A stretch of 64,000 bases of DNA from Sulfitobacter aestuariivivens (lineage in GTDB: Bacteria; Pseudomonadota; Alphaproteobacteria; Rhodobacterales; Rhodobacteraceae), in contig NZ_JACTAG010000001.1 of NCBI RefSeq assembly GCF_014763045.1, forward strand, positions 372,001 to 436,000. The letters are read 5' to 3'. Shown here piece after piece: positions 16,732 through 25,516 of this stretch; the first letter of the stretch is position 1, and each line of letters starts with the position of its first letter. The notes under the pieces are model-generated. The model saw only the letters and a list, made by a program, of their open reading frames with translations, searched no databases and was not told where the DNA came from. The translations under genes and the position numbers were made by a program.

Positions 16732-17718
16732 CTACGATTGCCATTCCAGCCGGTGGACCAGATGATCGCCCTCCAGACCCTTAAGCGGCACGGTCACGGG
16801 ATCCACGAACTGGAATTCCGTACTGGCCGACACCATGACACGGGTGGCATCCGACACGGTGATCTGGCCCGGACCTGCCAGTGACATCAGGCGCGCGGCC
16901 TTGTTCACGACCGTGCCAAAAAAGTCGTCCTTTGATTTGACCACATCGCCCGTATGAACACCCACTCGCAGCAGCAGATCAGGTCCGTCCGCGTCTTCCG
17001 AGACGGCAGTCTGCATCGCTTTTGCCGCCCGCAGCGCCTGACGGGCCGATGCAAACCGGCTAAGCGTACCGTCCCCCATGGATTTGACCAATTTGCCATC
17101 TGCCCGTTCGATATGGACTCGCAGCATGGCAAAGTGATCTTCCATCGTCGCCGACCACAGCCGGTCTCCCAGCACCTCGGCCATTCGTGCCGAGCCCACG
17201 ATATCGGTGAAGACGACCGATGCCAGCCCCTCGGTCTGGTCGTGAACGTAGCTGTCTCTTGCCGCCTCGATCAGGGCGGTCAGGCTGACTACCTCGAGGC
17301 CAAGAGAGTCTGAATTGGCAACGGGGATCGACCCGTGCCGATGAACGATTTTCCACTGACCTTCTTCCGGCGCAAAAATCAATGTGGTGCGATAAACCAC
17401 TGGCGGCCGGGTTGCCATAGGAAACTGAATAGCATGGGTAAGGAAGGACCAGCCGACGCTGCCGTCCTCGAATGCTTCGCTGTTTTCCTCTATGAAGGTC
17501 GATCCTTCGGGAATGACGTCAAAATAGGTGCCGATGGCCTGATTGATATCTGCGCTGCTCCAGTTTTCCGCCTCGGCGCTGCCCAGAAATCTGACGTACG
17601 CACGCGCGGAGACGAAATTTTTCAATTCCTTCAATCGTTTGTGTTCGATGGTTGAAAACCAGCGACGCGAGATGGCCAGCAACTCTGGTGACGCACGTAC
17701 CAAGTGCTCAGACCTCAA
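16732..17718 (-). CDS. Class III nucleotide cyclase with SnoaL-like N-terminal domain
   Basis: This protein of about 328 residues has an N-terminal domain (about 15-135) resembling a SnoaL/NTF2-like fold. A cyclase catalytic domain follows (about 165-325) with SVVFTDIVGSARMAEVLGD, the metal-binding Asp, GKLVKSMGDG and VGVHTGDVV...FGTVVNKAARLMSLA. These indicate a probable adenylate cyclase making cAMP. No membrane helix is present, so it is likely soluble, with the first domain as sensor. The start is uncertain: no ATG fits, and TTG at 17718 overlaps the stop of the upstream hydrolase. TTG at 17703 has a better ribosome site (GAGG). Coupled translation with the hydrolase is likely. Confidence 0.82.
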   Translation of the reverse strand: MRSEHLVRASPELLAISRRWFSTIEHKRLKELKNFVSARAYVRFLGSAEAENWSSADINQAIGTYFDVIPEGSTFIEENSEAFEDGSVGWSFLTHAIQFPMATRPPVVYRTTLIFAPEEGQWKIVHRHGSIPVANSDSLGLEVVSLTALIEAARDSYVHDQTEGLASVVFTDIVGSARMAEVLGDRLWSATMEDHFAMLRVHIERADGKLVKSMGDGTLSRFASARQALRAAKAMQTAVSEDADGPDLLLRVGVHTGDVVKSKDDFFGTVVNKAARLMSLAGPGQITVSDATRVMVSASTEFQFVDPVTVPLKGLEGDHLVHRLEWQS

Positions 17719-18400
17719 TCGGGATCATCACCTGAGGTTCGATCACGTCGACCCCCGGCAGGCCGTCGGCCAATACCGTGGCCGATTGTTCAAGGGCGGG
17801 AAAGGTGCGGTAATGGCAGGGGATAACAGTCTTGAAATCAAAATAGCGTTTGGCGGCATAGGCCGCACCTGCCATGTCCATCGTGTAAAACCCTCCCGCT
17901 GACAGAATGCCGATGTCTGGCTTGAAGTAGTCCCCCATCCACTCCATGTCGGCCATGATGTCGGTATCGCCCGAATGATAGAGCGTCCTGCCCCCGGCCT
18001 GGATCATGAACCCTGTCTCCTGCCCGGTGTAGACGGGCCCGGCATCCCCCGCCACGGATGAGGAATGCGACGCCGGTACCATCGTGATCTTCACATTGCC
18101 CGCCATGATGCTGCCGCCCTTGTTGAAGCCCGTGGGCGCGTTTACGCCTTGGGTTTCAAACCAGTTCATCAACTCGTACATGCCTGCCACCGGGGCACCG
18201 GTTTTCTGCGCGATCATCGCAATGTCGGTGGTGTGGTCAAAGTGCCCATGTGTGACCATGATCTGCGTGGCCCCGGCGATGGCCGCATCGTGCTGATCTT
18301 CGTCCAGCATCGGATTGCCGTTCAGCCAGGGGTCCATCAGGATCACCTGATCTTCGATTTCAAAGCGGAACGAGCCGTGGCCAAGCCAGATGATTTTCAT
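17708..18400 (-). CDS. UPF0173 metal-dependent hydrolase (metallo-beta-lactamase fold)
   Basis: This 230-residue protein starts MKIIWLGHGSFRFE and has the metal-binding THGHFDHT motif (about 50-57), then HYRTFPAL near 205 as a later metal ligand, plus SGDTDIMADM. This is the UPF0173/UlaG-like group; substrate unknown. AGGAGAGA lies eight bases before the ATG. The downstream cyclase begins within its last codons, so the two are probably one transcript. It is divergent from gatC; 148 bp lie between. Confidence 0.9.
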   Translation of the reverse strand: MKIIWLGHGSFRFEIEDQVILMDPWLNGNPMLDEDQHDAAIAGATQIMVTHGHFDHTTDIAMIAQKTGAPVAGMYELMNWFETQGVNAPTGFNKGGSIMAGNVKITMVPASHSSSVAGDAGPVYTGQETGFMIQAGGRTLYHSGDTDIMADMEWMGDYFKPDIGILSAGGFYTMDMAGAAYAAKRYFDFKTVIPCHYRTFPALEQSATVLADGLPGVDVIEPQVMIPIEV

Positions 18401-18548
18401 GATAGGTCTCTCCTTTTTGGTGGATGATAGCGTGCTTGGCCCGCGCTGGAACAGGTATTTTCAAAAGGGTGAAATGGACAAGCGTCCCGTGCTCTTGCGA
18501 GGCGCGGCGCGGGGCGGTAAGGGACGGGCAGGAAAACGGAGACAGCCC

Positions 18549-18836
18549 ATGTCAATTGACGAGAGCACAGCCGCGCGCGTCGCCAAGCTGGCGCGGATCA
18601 AGGTGGAACCCGAAGCGCTGGGCGCTTTGGCGCAGGAATTCAATGGTATTCTGGGGTTCATCGAACAATTGAACGAGGTGGACGTCGAGGGTGTTGAGCC
18701 GATGACATCTGTCACCCCTCAGCGTTTGAAGCGCCGTGAGGATGTGGTCACGGACGGCGATCAGCAGGACAAAGTTCTGAAGAATGCGCCAGACGCCCGC
18801 GAAGGGTTTTTTGCCGTTCCGAAGGTGGTGGAATAA
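18549..18836 (+). CDS. gatC: Asp-tRNA(Asn)/Glu-tRNA(Gln) amidotransferase subunit C
   Basis: This 95-residue subunit stabilises GatA and GatB. The N-terminus [21 protein letters not shown] and the central [15 protein letters not shown] are characteristic. The ATG at 18549 has GGAG seven bases upstream; a frame open to 18390 adds unrelated sequence. The stop TAA overlaps the gatA ATG by one base (TAATG), so the two are translationally coupled. gatB is not in the window, as is common in alphaproteobacteria where it sits apart. Confidence 0.96.
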   Translation: MSIDESTAARVAKLARIKVEPEALGALAQEFNGILGFIEQLNEVDVEGVEPMTSVTPQRLKRREDVVTDGDQQDKVLKNAPDAREGFFAVPKVVE

Positions 18837-20323
18837 TGTCTGATCTGAACAAGCTTGGTCTTGCCGAGGCGCGCGATGCGCTGCGTGCCCGTGAGACATC
18901 ATCAAAAGAGCTGACCAACGCCTGCCTTGCGGCGATTGATGGGGCAGGGGCGCTTAACGCCTTTGTGCACCATACGCCCGAAAAGGCGCTGGAACAGGCC
19001 GCGCAGGCGGATGCACGGTTGAAAGATGCAGATGCCCCCGCAATGTGCGGTCTGCCGATCGGGATCAAGGATCTGTTCTGCACCAAAGACGTTCCCAGCC
19101 AGGCGGGCAGTCGCATCCTCGAAGGGTTCCTGCCACAATACGAAAGCACGGTTTCCCAAAACCTCTTTGATGCAGGGGCCGTGATGTTGGGGAAACTCAA
19201 CATGGATGAATTCGCCATGGGCTCGTCCAACGAGACGTCTGTCTACGGAAATGCCGTGAACCCGTGGCGGCGGGGCAATGATGCCGCACAGCTGACACCG
19301 GGCGGGTCCTCTGGTGGCTCTGCCGCAGCTGTTGCTGCCGATCTTTGCCTTGCGGCGACCGGGACGGATACGGGCGGATCCATTCGCCAGCCAGCAGCTT
19401 TCACCGGGATCACGGGCATCAAGCCAACCTATGGCCGGTGCTCGCGCTGGGGCATCGTGGCCTTTGCCTCAAGTCTTGATCAGGCGGGTCCGATGACCAA
19501 ATCGGTGCGCGATGCGGCGATCATGCTGGAAGCGATGTGCGGGCATGACCCAAAGGATTCCACCTCTGCCGATCTGGCGGTCCCTGATTTCGAAGCAGCG
19601 CTGACCGGGGACGTGCGCGGCAAGAAAATCGGCATCCCGAAAGAATACCGCATGGATGGCATGCCCGAAGAGATCGAAACGCTTTGGCAGGACGGTATCG
19701 CGATGATGCGCGATGCCGGGGCTGAGATCGTGGATATCTCGTTGCCGCATACCAAATACGCGCTGCCCGCCTATTACGTGATTGCACCTGCCGAGGCATC
19801 GTCAAACCTCGCGCGGTATGACGGGGTGCGCTACGGCCACCGTGCCAAGCTCGATCAGGGCGACGGCATCACCGAGATGTACGAGAAAACCCGGGCCGAA
19901 GGGTTCGGGCCCGAGGTCCAGCGGCGCGTGATGATCGGCACCTACGTGCTGTCAGCAGGGTTTTATGACGCCTACTACAACCGCGCCCGCAAGGTACGCA
20001 CGCTGATCAAGAAAGATTTCGAGGATGTTTTTGCGCAAGGCATCGACAGTATCCTCACGCCTGCCACACCTTCCGCGGCCTTCGGGCTGGGCGAAATGGC
20101 CGATGCGGATCCGGTACAGATGTACCTTAACGATGTCTTCACCGTGACGGTGAACCTTGCCGGGCTGCCCGGCATTGCGGTGCCTACCGGGCAAGACCGC
20201 CAGGGGCTGCCGCTGGGCCTGCAACTGATCGGGCGCCCTTGGGAAGAAGCCGATCTGCTGTCTTCCGCCTATGCGCTGGAACAGGCCGCCGGGTTTGTGG
20301 CCAAGGCCGATAAATGGTGGTAA
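18836..20323 (+). CDS. gatA: Asp-tRNA(Asn)/Glu-tRNA(Gln) amidotransferase subunit A
   Basis: This 495-residue amidase-signature enzyme releases ammonia from glutamine for amidation of misacylated tRNA. The Ser-cisSer-Lys triad is visible: Lys in LPIGIKDLF (about 76), the Ser in [13 protein letters not shown] (about 151) and [12 protein letters not shown] (about 175). Length matches the family. It follows gatC directly and is followed after 41 bp by a lipoprotein gene that may be in the same transcript. Confidence 0.97.
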   Translation: MSDLNKLGLAEARDALRARETSSKELTNACLAAIDGAGALNAFVHHTPEKALEQAAQADARLKDADAPAMCGLPIGIKDLFCTKDVPSQAGSRILEGFLPQYESTVSQNLFDAGAVMLGKLNMDEFAMGSSNETSVYGNAVNPWRRGNDAAQLTPGGSSGGSAAAVAADLCLAATGTDTGGSIRQPAAFTGITGIKPTYGRCSRWGIVAFASSLDQAGPMTKSVRDAAIMLEAMCGHDPKDSTSADLAVPDFEAALTGDVRGKKIGIPKEYRMDGMPEEIETLWQDGIAMMRDAGAEIVDISLPHTKYALPAYYVIAPAEASSNLARYDGVRYGHRAKLDQGDGITEMYEKTRAEGFGPEVQRRVMIGTYVLSAGFYDAYYNRARKVRTLIKKDFEDVFAQGIDSILTPATPSAAFGLGEMADADPVQMYLNDVFTVTVNLAGLPGIAVPTGQDRQGLPLGLQLIGRPWEEADLLSSAYALEQAAGFVAKADKWW

Positions 20324-20364
20324 GGCCGGGGGCAATTCAGCAGTCCGTAGACAAAGCAGGTCTT

Positions 20365-21168
20365 ATGATACCACGTGTTTTCCTTGTGCTGGCCGCAAGC
20401 GCGGCCCTGTCGGCCTGTCAGCCTGCGGTCCCGGATTCGGGCGCAGGTGTGGGGTTTGACGACAACTTCGCCCGCCAGCAAGCTCAGCGCGATGCCGCAT
20501 TGGCCGCCTCTGTGCCGCCGCCCCCTCCGGTGACGACCGACCCTCTGACGACACCAATCGACACCTCGGTTGATGCCTCTACCGCAGCAACCATCGCAGA
20601 GACACAACGCGTTCTGGCGGCGACCGATCCCAATCGTACCGCTGTGCCCACACCCCCTGCATCCACCGTTGCAGCGGTGACGCCAGCGGCAACAACAGCC
20701 GCCACGGCGCCTGCGGTTCTGAACAGCGACGGGATCAGCCAGGAAAACAACTTTGACGCCGTATCGGCCCAGCGCGGCATTCAAAGCGATGCTCAGCGGC
20801 TGGCCGCGGCACGCGCCCAGTATCAGGTCGTGCAACCTGAAGCCCTGCCAAATCGCGGTGCGACGGGACCCAATATTGTCGCCTTTGCGTTGTCCAGCAA
20901 TCATCCGATCGGCACAAAGGTCTACAGCCGCTTCGGTTTTGGCGGTCAGTCCAAATACACCCGCGCGTGCAATCGATATAACAGTGCGGATCAGGCGCAG
21001 ATCGATTTTCTTGCTCGAGGGGGGCCCGAACGGGACCGTGCGGGCGTCGATCCTGACGGTGACGGGTACGCCTGCGCCTGGGACCCAACCCCGTTCCGCA
21101 ACGCCCGGTCTGCGGCTGAACCTGCAGCGGTGGCGGTCGATCCGCTTGCTATCTCCGACGAGGGCTAG
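20365..21168 (+). CDS. Lipoprotein with Excalibur-like C-terminal motif
   Basis: This 267-residue protein has a lipoprotein signal (MIPRVFLVLAASAALSAC, Cys about 18). A long low-complexity middle (about 40-150) is rich in Pro, Thr, Ala and Val and probably extended. The end is a compact Cys-containing domain: GTKVYSRFGFG...RACNRY...FLARGG and then DPDGDGYACAWDP, an Excalibur-type calcium-binding loop. It is likely tethered to the outer membrane, reaching across the periplasm. Start at 20365 is chosen because the frame upstream overlaps gatA. The amidase gene 21180-21827 follows within 12 bp, which suggests a cell wall role. Confidence 0.75.
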   Translation: MIPRVFLVLAASAALSACQPAVPDSGAGVGFDDNFARQQAQRDAALAASVPPPPPVTTDPLTTPIDTSVDASTAATIAETQRVLAATDPNRTAVPTPPASTVAAVTPAATTAATAPAVLNSDGISQENNFDAVSAQRGIQSDAQRLAAARAQYQVVQPEALPNRGATGPNIVAFALSSNHPIGTKVYSRFGFGGQSKYTRACNRYNSADQAQIDFLARGGPERDRAGVDPDGDGYACAWDPTPFRNARSAAEPAAVAVDPLAISDEG

Positions 21169-21179
21169 CATTGGCAGCG

Positions 21180-21827
21180 ATGCAGGTCGCACAGCACCTT
21201 TCAGCGAATTGCGGGCCGCGCCGGGATGGTTTGCGGCCCGAATTGGTTGTCATCCATTACACGGCAATGCAGACCGCAGCCGCCGCAATCGCGCGGCTGT
21301 GTGACCCGGCAGCAGAAGTTTCGGCGCATTACGTGATCAGCCGTCATGGCGCAATCACCCAGCTGGTGGATGAATCCATGCGCGCCTGGCATGCAGGCGC
21401 GGGTTCCTGGGGCGGGCGCGGGGATGTGAATTCCCGCTCCATCGGGATTGAGCTGGATCATCGCGGGACCCATCCTTTTGCCGCGCCCCAGATAGACGCT
21501 CTTGAAGAGATGCTGCACGCGATCATGGCGCGATGGGACATCGCGGCTGAGGGAATCATTGGTCATTCTGACATGGCGCCGGGTCGCAAGAGCGACCCCG
21601 GCCCCCGGTTTGACTGGCGGCGTCTGGAACGGCAGGGCCTGGCGCGGCGGCGCGGACAAGGAGCCGCAACCGGGACAGTCACGCCCGAGACCTTTCAGGC
21701 CGCCGCTGTGGCCGTCGGATATCCGGCGGACGTGTCGCACGAGGCGTTGCTTGAGGCAGTGCGCCATCGCTACCGCCCCGGGGGCTGCGGGCCAGTAAGC
21801 ACGGCAGATATCATCCCGCTGTTGTAG
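21180..21827 (+). CDS. N-acetylmuramoyl-L-alanine amidase, AmpD-like
   Basis: This 215-residue protein contains the amidase_2 fold: LVVIHYTAM with the first zinc His, VSAHYVISRHG, SIGIELDHRG, and IIGHSDMAPGRKSDPGPRFDWRRL with the last zinc His and Asp. It cleaves the bond between MurNAc and L-Ala in peptidoglycan or its fragments. No signal peptide is evident, so it may be cytoplasmic and act in recycling like AmpD. The ATG at 21180 is used; a TTG at 21171 is also in frame. It follows the lipoprotein gene closely and precedes rnpB. Confidence 0.9.
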   Translation: MQVAQHLSANCGPRRDGLRPELVVIHYTAMQTAAAAIARLCDPAAEVSAHYVISRHGAITQLVDESMRAWHAGAGSWGGRGDVNSRSIGIELDHRGTHPFAAPQIDALEEMLHAIMARWDIAAEGIIGHSDMAPGRKSDPGPRFDWRRLERQGLARRRGQGAATGTVTPETFQAAAVAVGYPADVSHEALLEAVRHRYRPGGCGPVSTADIIPLL

Positions 21828-21869
21828 CAATTCCCATTGACCGCGCCCCCGCCAAGCCGCTAGGGCAAA

Positions 21870-22247
21870 ACCTGCGCGGAAGGCTGGATGGCCGCGGCCC
21901 AGCCTTGGGTCGAGGAAAGTCCGGACTCCATCAAGCAACGGTGCCGGGTAACGCCCGGGCGGGGCAACCCGACGGACAGCGCCACAGAAATCAGACTACC
22001 CTGCATGCAGGGTAAAGGTGAAAAGGTGGGGTAAGAGCCCACCGCGCCGCTGGCAACAGGGGCGGCATGGCAAGCCCCACCGGGAGCAATGCCAAATAGG
22101 AACCGCGTGCCGTAAGGCGGGGTGGCTTTGCCCCAGCGGTTCGGGTTGGCAGCTATAGCCTGTGTGGCAACGCACAGGTCAGATGAATGGTCATCCATGG
22201 AAGGCAACTTCCGGGACAGAATCCGGCTTACAGGCCTTCCGCGCGCC
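21870..22247 (+). ncRNA. rnpB: RNase P RNA (class A)
   Basis: This is the catalytic RNA that matures tRNA 5' ends. Conserved pieces occur in order: GAGGAAAGTCCGGACTCC near 21911, ACAGAAATCAGACTACC near 21985, GGTGAAA, and GAGCCCACCGC near 22036. They continue with GATGAATGGTCATCC near 22182 and ACAGAATCCGGCTTAC near 22217. The ends pair: GCGCGGAAGGC (21874-21884) with GCCTTCCGCGC (22234-22244), forming P1. Precise ends are approximate. The 3' end overlaps the last codons of the convergent cyclase gene by about 20 bases. Confidence 0.96.
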
Positions 22248-23832
22248 TAATCGCCTGAAACGCCGTCACATCCGGACCAATCCCTTTCAGCTCGAAAGGG
22301 CCCACCGGTGCCAATTCGTTTTCGACTTGCCATGCCGTGGCGTGCGATACAAGGATTTGCCCGGCCGCGGCCTTGTCACAAAGACGCGCTGCCAAATTGG
22401 GCGCAGGTCCGATAGCCGAATAATCCTGCCGACCCTCAAAGCCGATCTGGCCCAGGGTCGCCACACCGCTGCCAATCCCGATGCCCAGACCCATGGAGGC
22501 CCCGCCCGGCGCTGAGGCAAATGCCGCAAGCGCCGCTTCCACGGCATCCATCATGGAAAGTGCTGTGTCGAGAGCGCGTTGTGCGGCGTCGTCCATGGCG
22601 ACAGGAGCACCAAATAGCACCATCACGCCATCTCCCAGAAATCTCTCTATTGTGCCGCCGTGTGCGTCGATGATTGGTCCGGCACTTGCGTGAAAGGCGT
22701 TCAGCGCGCCGATCACCTGCTTTGGTGGCATGGCGTTGGAAAAGGACGTGAACCCACGAAGATCTGCAAACAATACGGTGATCTCGCCGCGCCGCACGCC
22801 CAAGGGGTCGTCGCTGCCATCCCCTTCTACGATCAGGTCGGCAACCTGTGTCGGCAAAAAGCGGCGCAGACGGTTGGTGCGCTCGATCTCGTCCACCTGC
22901 TTGGCGACCTTGCCTTCGAGAGACGCATTCCAACTCTGCAACTCGGCCTTTTGGGCCTCGACCTCTTCGTAAAGCGCACCAAGTTGATCGCTCATGGAAT
23001 TGACGCCTGCCGCCAGATCACCCAGCTCGTCACGGTTCGGTACGGCGACCTGTGCATTGAATTTACCAAGCGCGATCGTCTGTAATGTGCTGCCGATCCT
23101 CCGCACGGGCCAGATCAGGGCCGAGGACATGGCAAAGCCCGTTAGCAATGCCAGCCCGATCGCGATAAGTGCGCTGGCAATGACCTGCTGGCGCGACGCC
23201 AGAAAAGCTTGCGCGGTGATCCTAGCGGTCTGGGCCATCTCCTTTTCGATGGACTGGATAGTGGTATAGGCCTGACCCCGAACACTGAAGATAATGGGCA
23301 GGACCTGCTCCAGCACGATGTTACTGATCGCTTCCAGGTCGCCCGCCCGTCTTAGCTCCAGAATGGTCGAAGCATGCGGCCTGAGTCCCCTGATATCCGC
23401 AATGAAATCAGTCAGTCTTTCGGTGTCTTCTTCATCCGCCAGGCGGCGGCGTATCCGCGCGATGTCGCCTTCGGCCGCGCCAACCCTGCTGGCAAAGATC
23501 GCACTGGGGTTTCGGGTCAGATTTGACTGGCCGTATTCCTTGTTCGGGTCAAAGGCCGCAGCCGACAGGGCAAAAGTAACCAAGTCCCCCATATAGCCCT
23601 GGATATCGCTGTAGGCCGACAGGCGTTCCTGATGTCGGATAAGCGCTTCGGTGCGTTCATTTGCTTTTTGCAGCGCCGTCAATCCAAAGAGCGCCAGACC
23701 TGCCATCAAAAGGGTGATACCCAGAAAGGCAATCAGCAGCTTGGATCGGATCGACATACCCGCCCGCGCGACCAGCCGCGACAAGGGATTCAGCGGCCGA
23801 GCAGTTTTCTGTGATGGGTTGTCCTGGGGCAC
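22228..23832 (-). CDS. Membrane class III nucleotide cyclase with HAMP domain
   Basis: This 534-residue sensor enzyme has a basic N-terminus, a first membrane helix (SIRSKLLIAFLGITLLMAGL), and a periplasmic helical sensor of about 170 residues. A second helix follows (VIASALIAIGLALLTGFAMS), then HAMP (RIGSTLQTIALGKFNAQV), a coiled coil and the cyclase domain. The latter shows VLFADLRGFTSFSN with a metal-binding Asp, RFLGDGVMVLFGAP and a later GFEGRQDYSAIGPAPNLAARL. It should make cAMP (or cGMP) in response to an external signal. Start is probably GTG at 23832 behind GAGAGG; a TTG at 23883 is an alternative. Its C-terminal codons run antisense to the end of rnpB. Confidence 0.88.
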   Translation of the reverse strand: MPQDNPSQKTARPLNPLSRLVARAGMSIRSKLLIAFLGITLLMAGLALFGLTALQKANERTEALIRHQERLSAYSDIQGYMGDLVTFALSAAAFDPNKEYGQSNLTRNPSAIFASRVGAAEGDIARIRRRLADEEDTERLTDFIADIRGLRPHASTILELRRAGDLEAISNIVLEQVLPIIFSVRGQAYTTIQSIEKEMAQTARITAQAFLASRQQVIASALIAIGLALLTGFAMSSALIWPVRRIGSTLQTIALGKFNAQVAVPNRDELGDLAAGVNSMSDQLGALYEEVEAQKAELQSWNASLEGKVAKQVDEIERTNRLRRFLPTQVADLIVEGDGSDDPLGVRRGEITVLFADLRGFTSFSNAMPPKQVIGALNAFHASAGPIIDAHGGTIERFLGDGVMVLFGAPVAMDDAAQRALDTALSMMDAVEAALAAFASAPGGASMGLGIGIGSGVATLGQIGFEGRQDYSAIGPAPNLAARLCDKAAAGQILVSHATAWQVENELAPVGPFELKGIGPDVTAFQAIRRAEGL

Positions 23833-24019
23833 GTTACCTCTCTTGTCGCAGGTCAGGGTGAAGAGGAAAGGGGGCTTGGGCAAGAAAAATCCACCACTGA
23901 GCGGTGTTGTGACCCTTTATCGCCCACTTTGCCGTTGACTCTGTCTGCTGGCCAATTAGAAGCCGAGTTTCAGAATTCACGCGGGGCGCCAGTGGCATCC
24001 TTGCAGCAGGAGACATCTC

Positions 24020-24187
24020 ATGGCGAAGCCAACCACGATCAAGATCCGTCTGAACTCGTCCGCGGGCACAGGCCATTTCTACGTCACAAAGAAAAATGCA
24101 CGCACCATGACCGAAAAGATGGTCATCAAGAAATACGACCCGGTGGCGCGCAAGCACGTGGAATACAAGGAAGGCAAGATCAAGTAA
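24020..24187 (+). CDS. rpmG: 50S ribosomal protein L33
   Basis: This 55-residue protein begins [20 protein letters not shown] and continues through [21 protein letters not shown], the L33 signature for Gram-negative bacteria. It lacks the zinc Cys pairs of the alternative form. AGGAG lies seven bases upstream. It is a single-gene unit followed by a strong hairpin (24211-24236). It stands between two unrelated genes on opposite sides. Confidence 0.97.
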   Translation: MAKPTTIKIRLNSSAGTGHFYVTKKNARTMTEKMVIKKYDPVARKHVEYKEGKIK

Positions 24188-24210
24188 GATCGCCTTTCGC
24201 TTGAGTTTCA

Positions 24211-24236
24211 AAGGCCGCGCCATCGGGCGCGGCCTT
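24211..24236 (+). terminator. Rho-independent terminator of rpmG
   Basis: AAGGCCGCGC and GCGCGGCCTT pair perfectly over ten bases around a six-base loop, followed by a short T-run (CCTTTTGC). It lies 23 bases after the rpmG stop. Confidence 0.85.
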
Positions 24237-24264
24237 TTGCGTTCTATATCGGAGACATGTACCC

Positions 24265-24768
24265 ATGTCCGACATCGTCATCAGACCCGGCGAACATCGA
24301 GACATCGCGCCGCTGGATGCGCTCTTTGCGCGGGCCTATCCCAAACTTCTGGCACCTGACTATCCGCCCTCCGTTCTTGTCACGGCGATCCCGCTGATAT
24401 CGCGCGCGCAGCCCCGGCTGGTGACCTGTGGCACCTTTCAGGTCGCTATTATCGGCGACACGTTGGTGGGTGCGGGCGGTTGGACGCAGGCCGGGCCCGG
24501 TGGCCGTGGTGCGGGTCAGCGTGGCAAGGGCAACATCCGCCACTTCGTGACCGACCCCGATCACACACGCCGTGGGGTCGCCCGCGCCGTGATGACCCGT
24601 GTCTTGCAGGACGCAGCCGCCCGGGGCGTGCGTGACATGGCATGCATGTCGACCCATACAGCTGTGCCGTTCTATGAAAGCATGGGGTTCAGGGCCATGG
24701 GGGCCATCATGATCCCGCTGGCGCCCGGGATTGATTTCCCGGCCCAGCGCATGCAGCGCAGATTGTAA
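24265..24768 (+). CDS. GNAT-family N-acetyltransferase
   Basis: This 167-residue protein has an N-terminal IVIRPGEHRDIAPLDALFARAYPKL acceptor region and the acetyl-CoA-binding motif HTRRGVARAVMTRVL (about 107-121), followed by MACMSTHTAVPFYESMGF. The substrate is unknown. ATG at 24265 is preceded by GGAGACATGTACCC, giving a ribosome site. It lies 29 bp after the rpmG terminator and is monocistronic. 229 bp follow without a recognisable gene. Confidence 0.85.
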   Translation: MSDIVIRPGEHRDIAPLDALFARAYPKLLAPDYPPSVLVTAIPLISRAQPRLVTCGTFQVAIIGDTLVGAGGWTQAGPGGRGAGQRGKGNIRHFVTDPDHTRRGVARAVMTRVLQDAAARGVRDMACMSTHTAVPFYESMGFRAMGAIMIPLAPGIDFPAQRMQRRL

Positions 24769-24997
24769 GTGCGCCCAGTCTGAGCTGTTTCGATGAGCCC
24801 ATACCCGATACGGACGCGCAGTCAGGAAAGACCAACGCACTGGTTGCGTGGATCAGTCTTGCGCAGTCATTTAACCCGAGTATGTCGCTCTGATGACATC
24901 TTTGCATTGAGGGTCAGGTCTCGCGGCCACAAGACGCGCTTGCGCCCTGCCAGCGCTGCGGCAATACTCGCATTATCCTAGCTGCCAAGGAATGATC

Positions 24998-25147
24998 ATG
25001 ACTGCCAAGATTCTCGCGCTGTTTTGCGCCGCTGCTCTGCTCTCTGCTTGCGGGGGGCGCTTTGTCGGACCGCCGCCGCAGCCGGGGATGAGCGATGCCT
25101 ATTCCAACAGTGTTGGCTTTACCGGGGTCAGCACCACAAACTCCTAA
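24998..25147 (+). CDS. Very small lipoprotein
   Basis: This 49-residue protein has a lipoprotein signal (MTAKILALFCAAALLSACGG, Cys 18) and a short polar tail rich in Pro, Gly and Ser. The tail (RFVGPPPQPGMSDAYSNS) contains no fold. AAGGA lies eight bases before the ATG, matching a real gene. Its stop overlaps the stop of the convergent DUF1272 gene by four bases. Similar entericidin-like or hypothetical lipoproteins occur in this group; function unknown. Confidence 0.6.
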   Translation: MTAKILALFCAAALLSACGGRFVGPPPQPGMSDAYSNSVGFTGVSTTNS

Positions 25148-25452
25148 CGATCCGCAGGGGGAATATTACGCGTCGCTTCGACCAGTTCAGCGATGCTTTC
25201 CCGGTCATGCTTCAATGCGCGCCGTTTGGTGCCGGCAGGCTGATGTGTCAGGCTGACACCGGCCCGGCGCGCTGTGGCAGGCCGGATCGGGCGCGGCACA
25301 AAGCCGCCAGCGCAGTTCGGGCAGACGTTGTGCAGCACATCGTCAACGCAGGCGGCGCAAAATGTGCATTCATAGGTGCAGATCCGGGCGTTTTCCGCAT
25401 CAGGCGGCAAGTCCGTGTCGCACATTTCACAGTTAGGTCTGAGTTCCAGCAT
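25144..25452 (-). CDS. DUF1272 zinc-binding protein
   Basis: This 102-residue protein begins MLELRPNCEMCDTDLPPDAENARICTYE, the hallmark of DUF1272. Several CxxC pairs follow (CEMC, CTFC, CAAC and CPNC), enough for two zinc sites, then VPRPIRPATARRAG and a basic helical tail. The start at 25452 has GGAG six bases upstream; a TTG at 25464 is also in frame. It is downstream of the BI-1 gene on the same strand, beyond a terminator. Function is unknown. Confidence 0.88.
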   Translation of the reverse strand: MLELRPNCEMCDTDLPPDAENARICTYECTFCAACVDDVLHNVCPNCAGGFVPRPIRPATARRAGVSLTHQPAGTKRRALKHDRESIAELVEATRNIPPADR

Positions 25453-25469
25453 CGCGTGCTCCAAAGAAA

Positions 25470-25494
25470 AAGGGCCGGTCAGTTGACCGGCCCC
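25470..25494 (-). terminator. Terminator of the YccA/BI-1 gene
   Basis: On the minus strand GGGCCGGTCA and TGACCGGCCC pair around a two-base centre, followed by TTTTTCTTT. It lies 22 bases after the BI-1 stop and just before the DUF1272 start, so DUF1272 needs its own promoter or read-through. Confidence 0.85.
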
Positions 25495-25516
25495 AATAGT
25501 ACGTATCAGTGCCTGC

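Noticed and set aside
23935..23962. A sigma-70 promoter (TTGACT plus TAGAAG) before rpmG
   Set aside because: The -35 matches well but the -10 is poor, so it was not listed as a feature.
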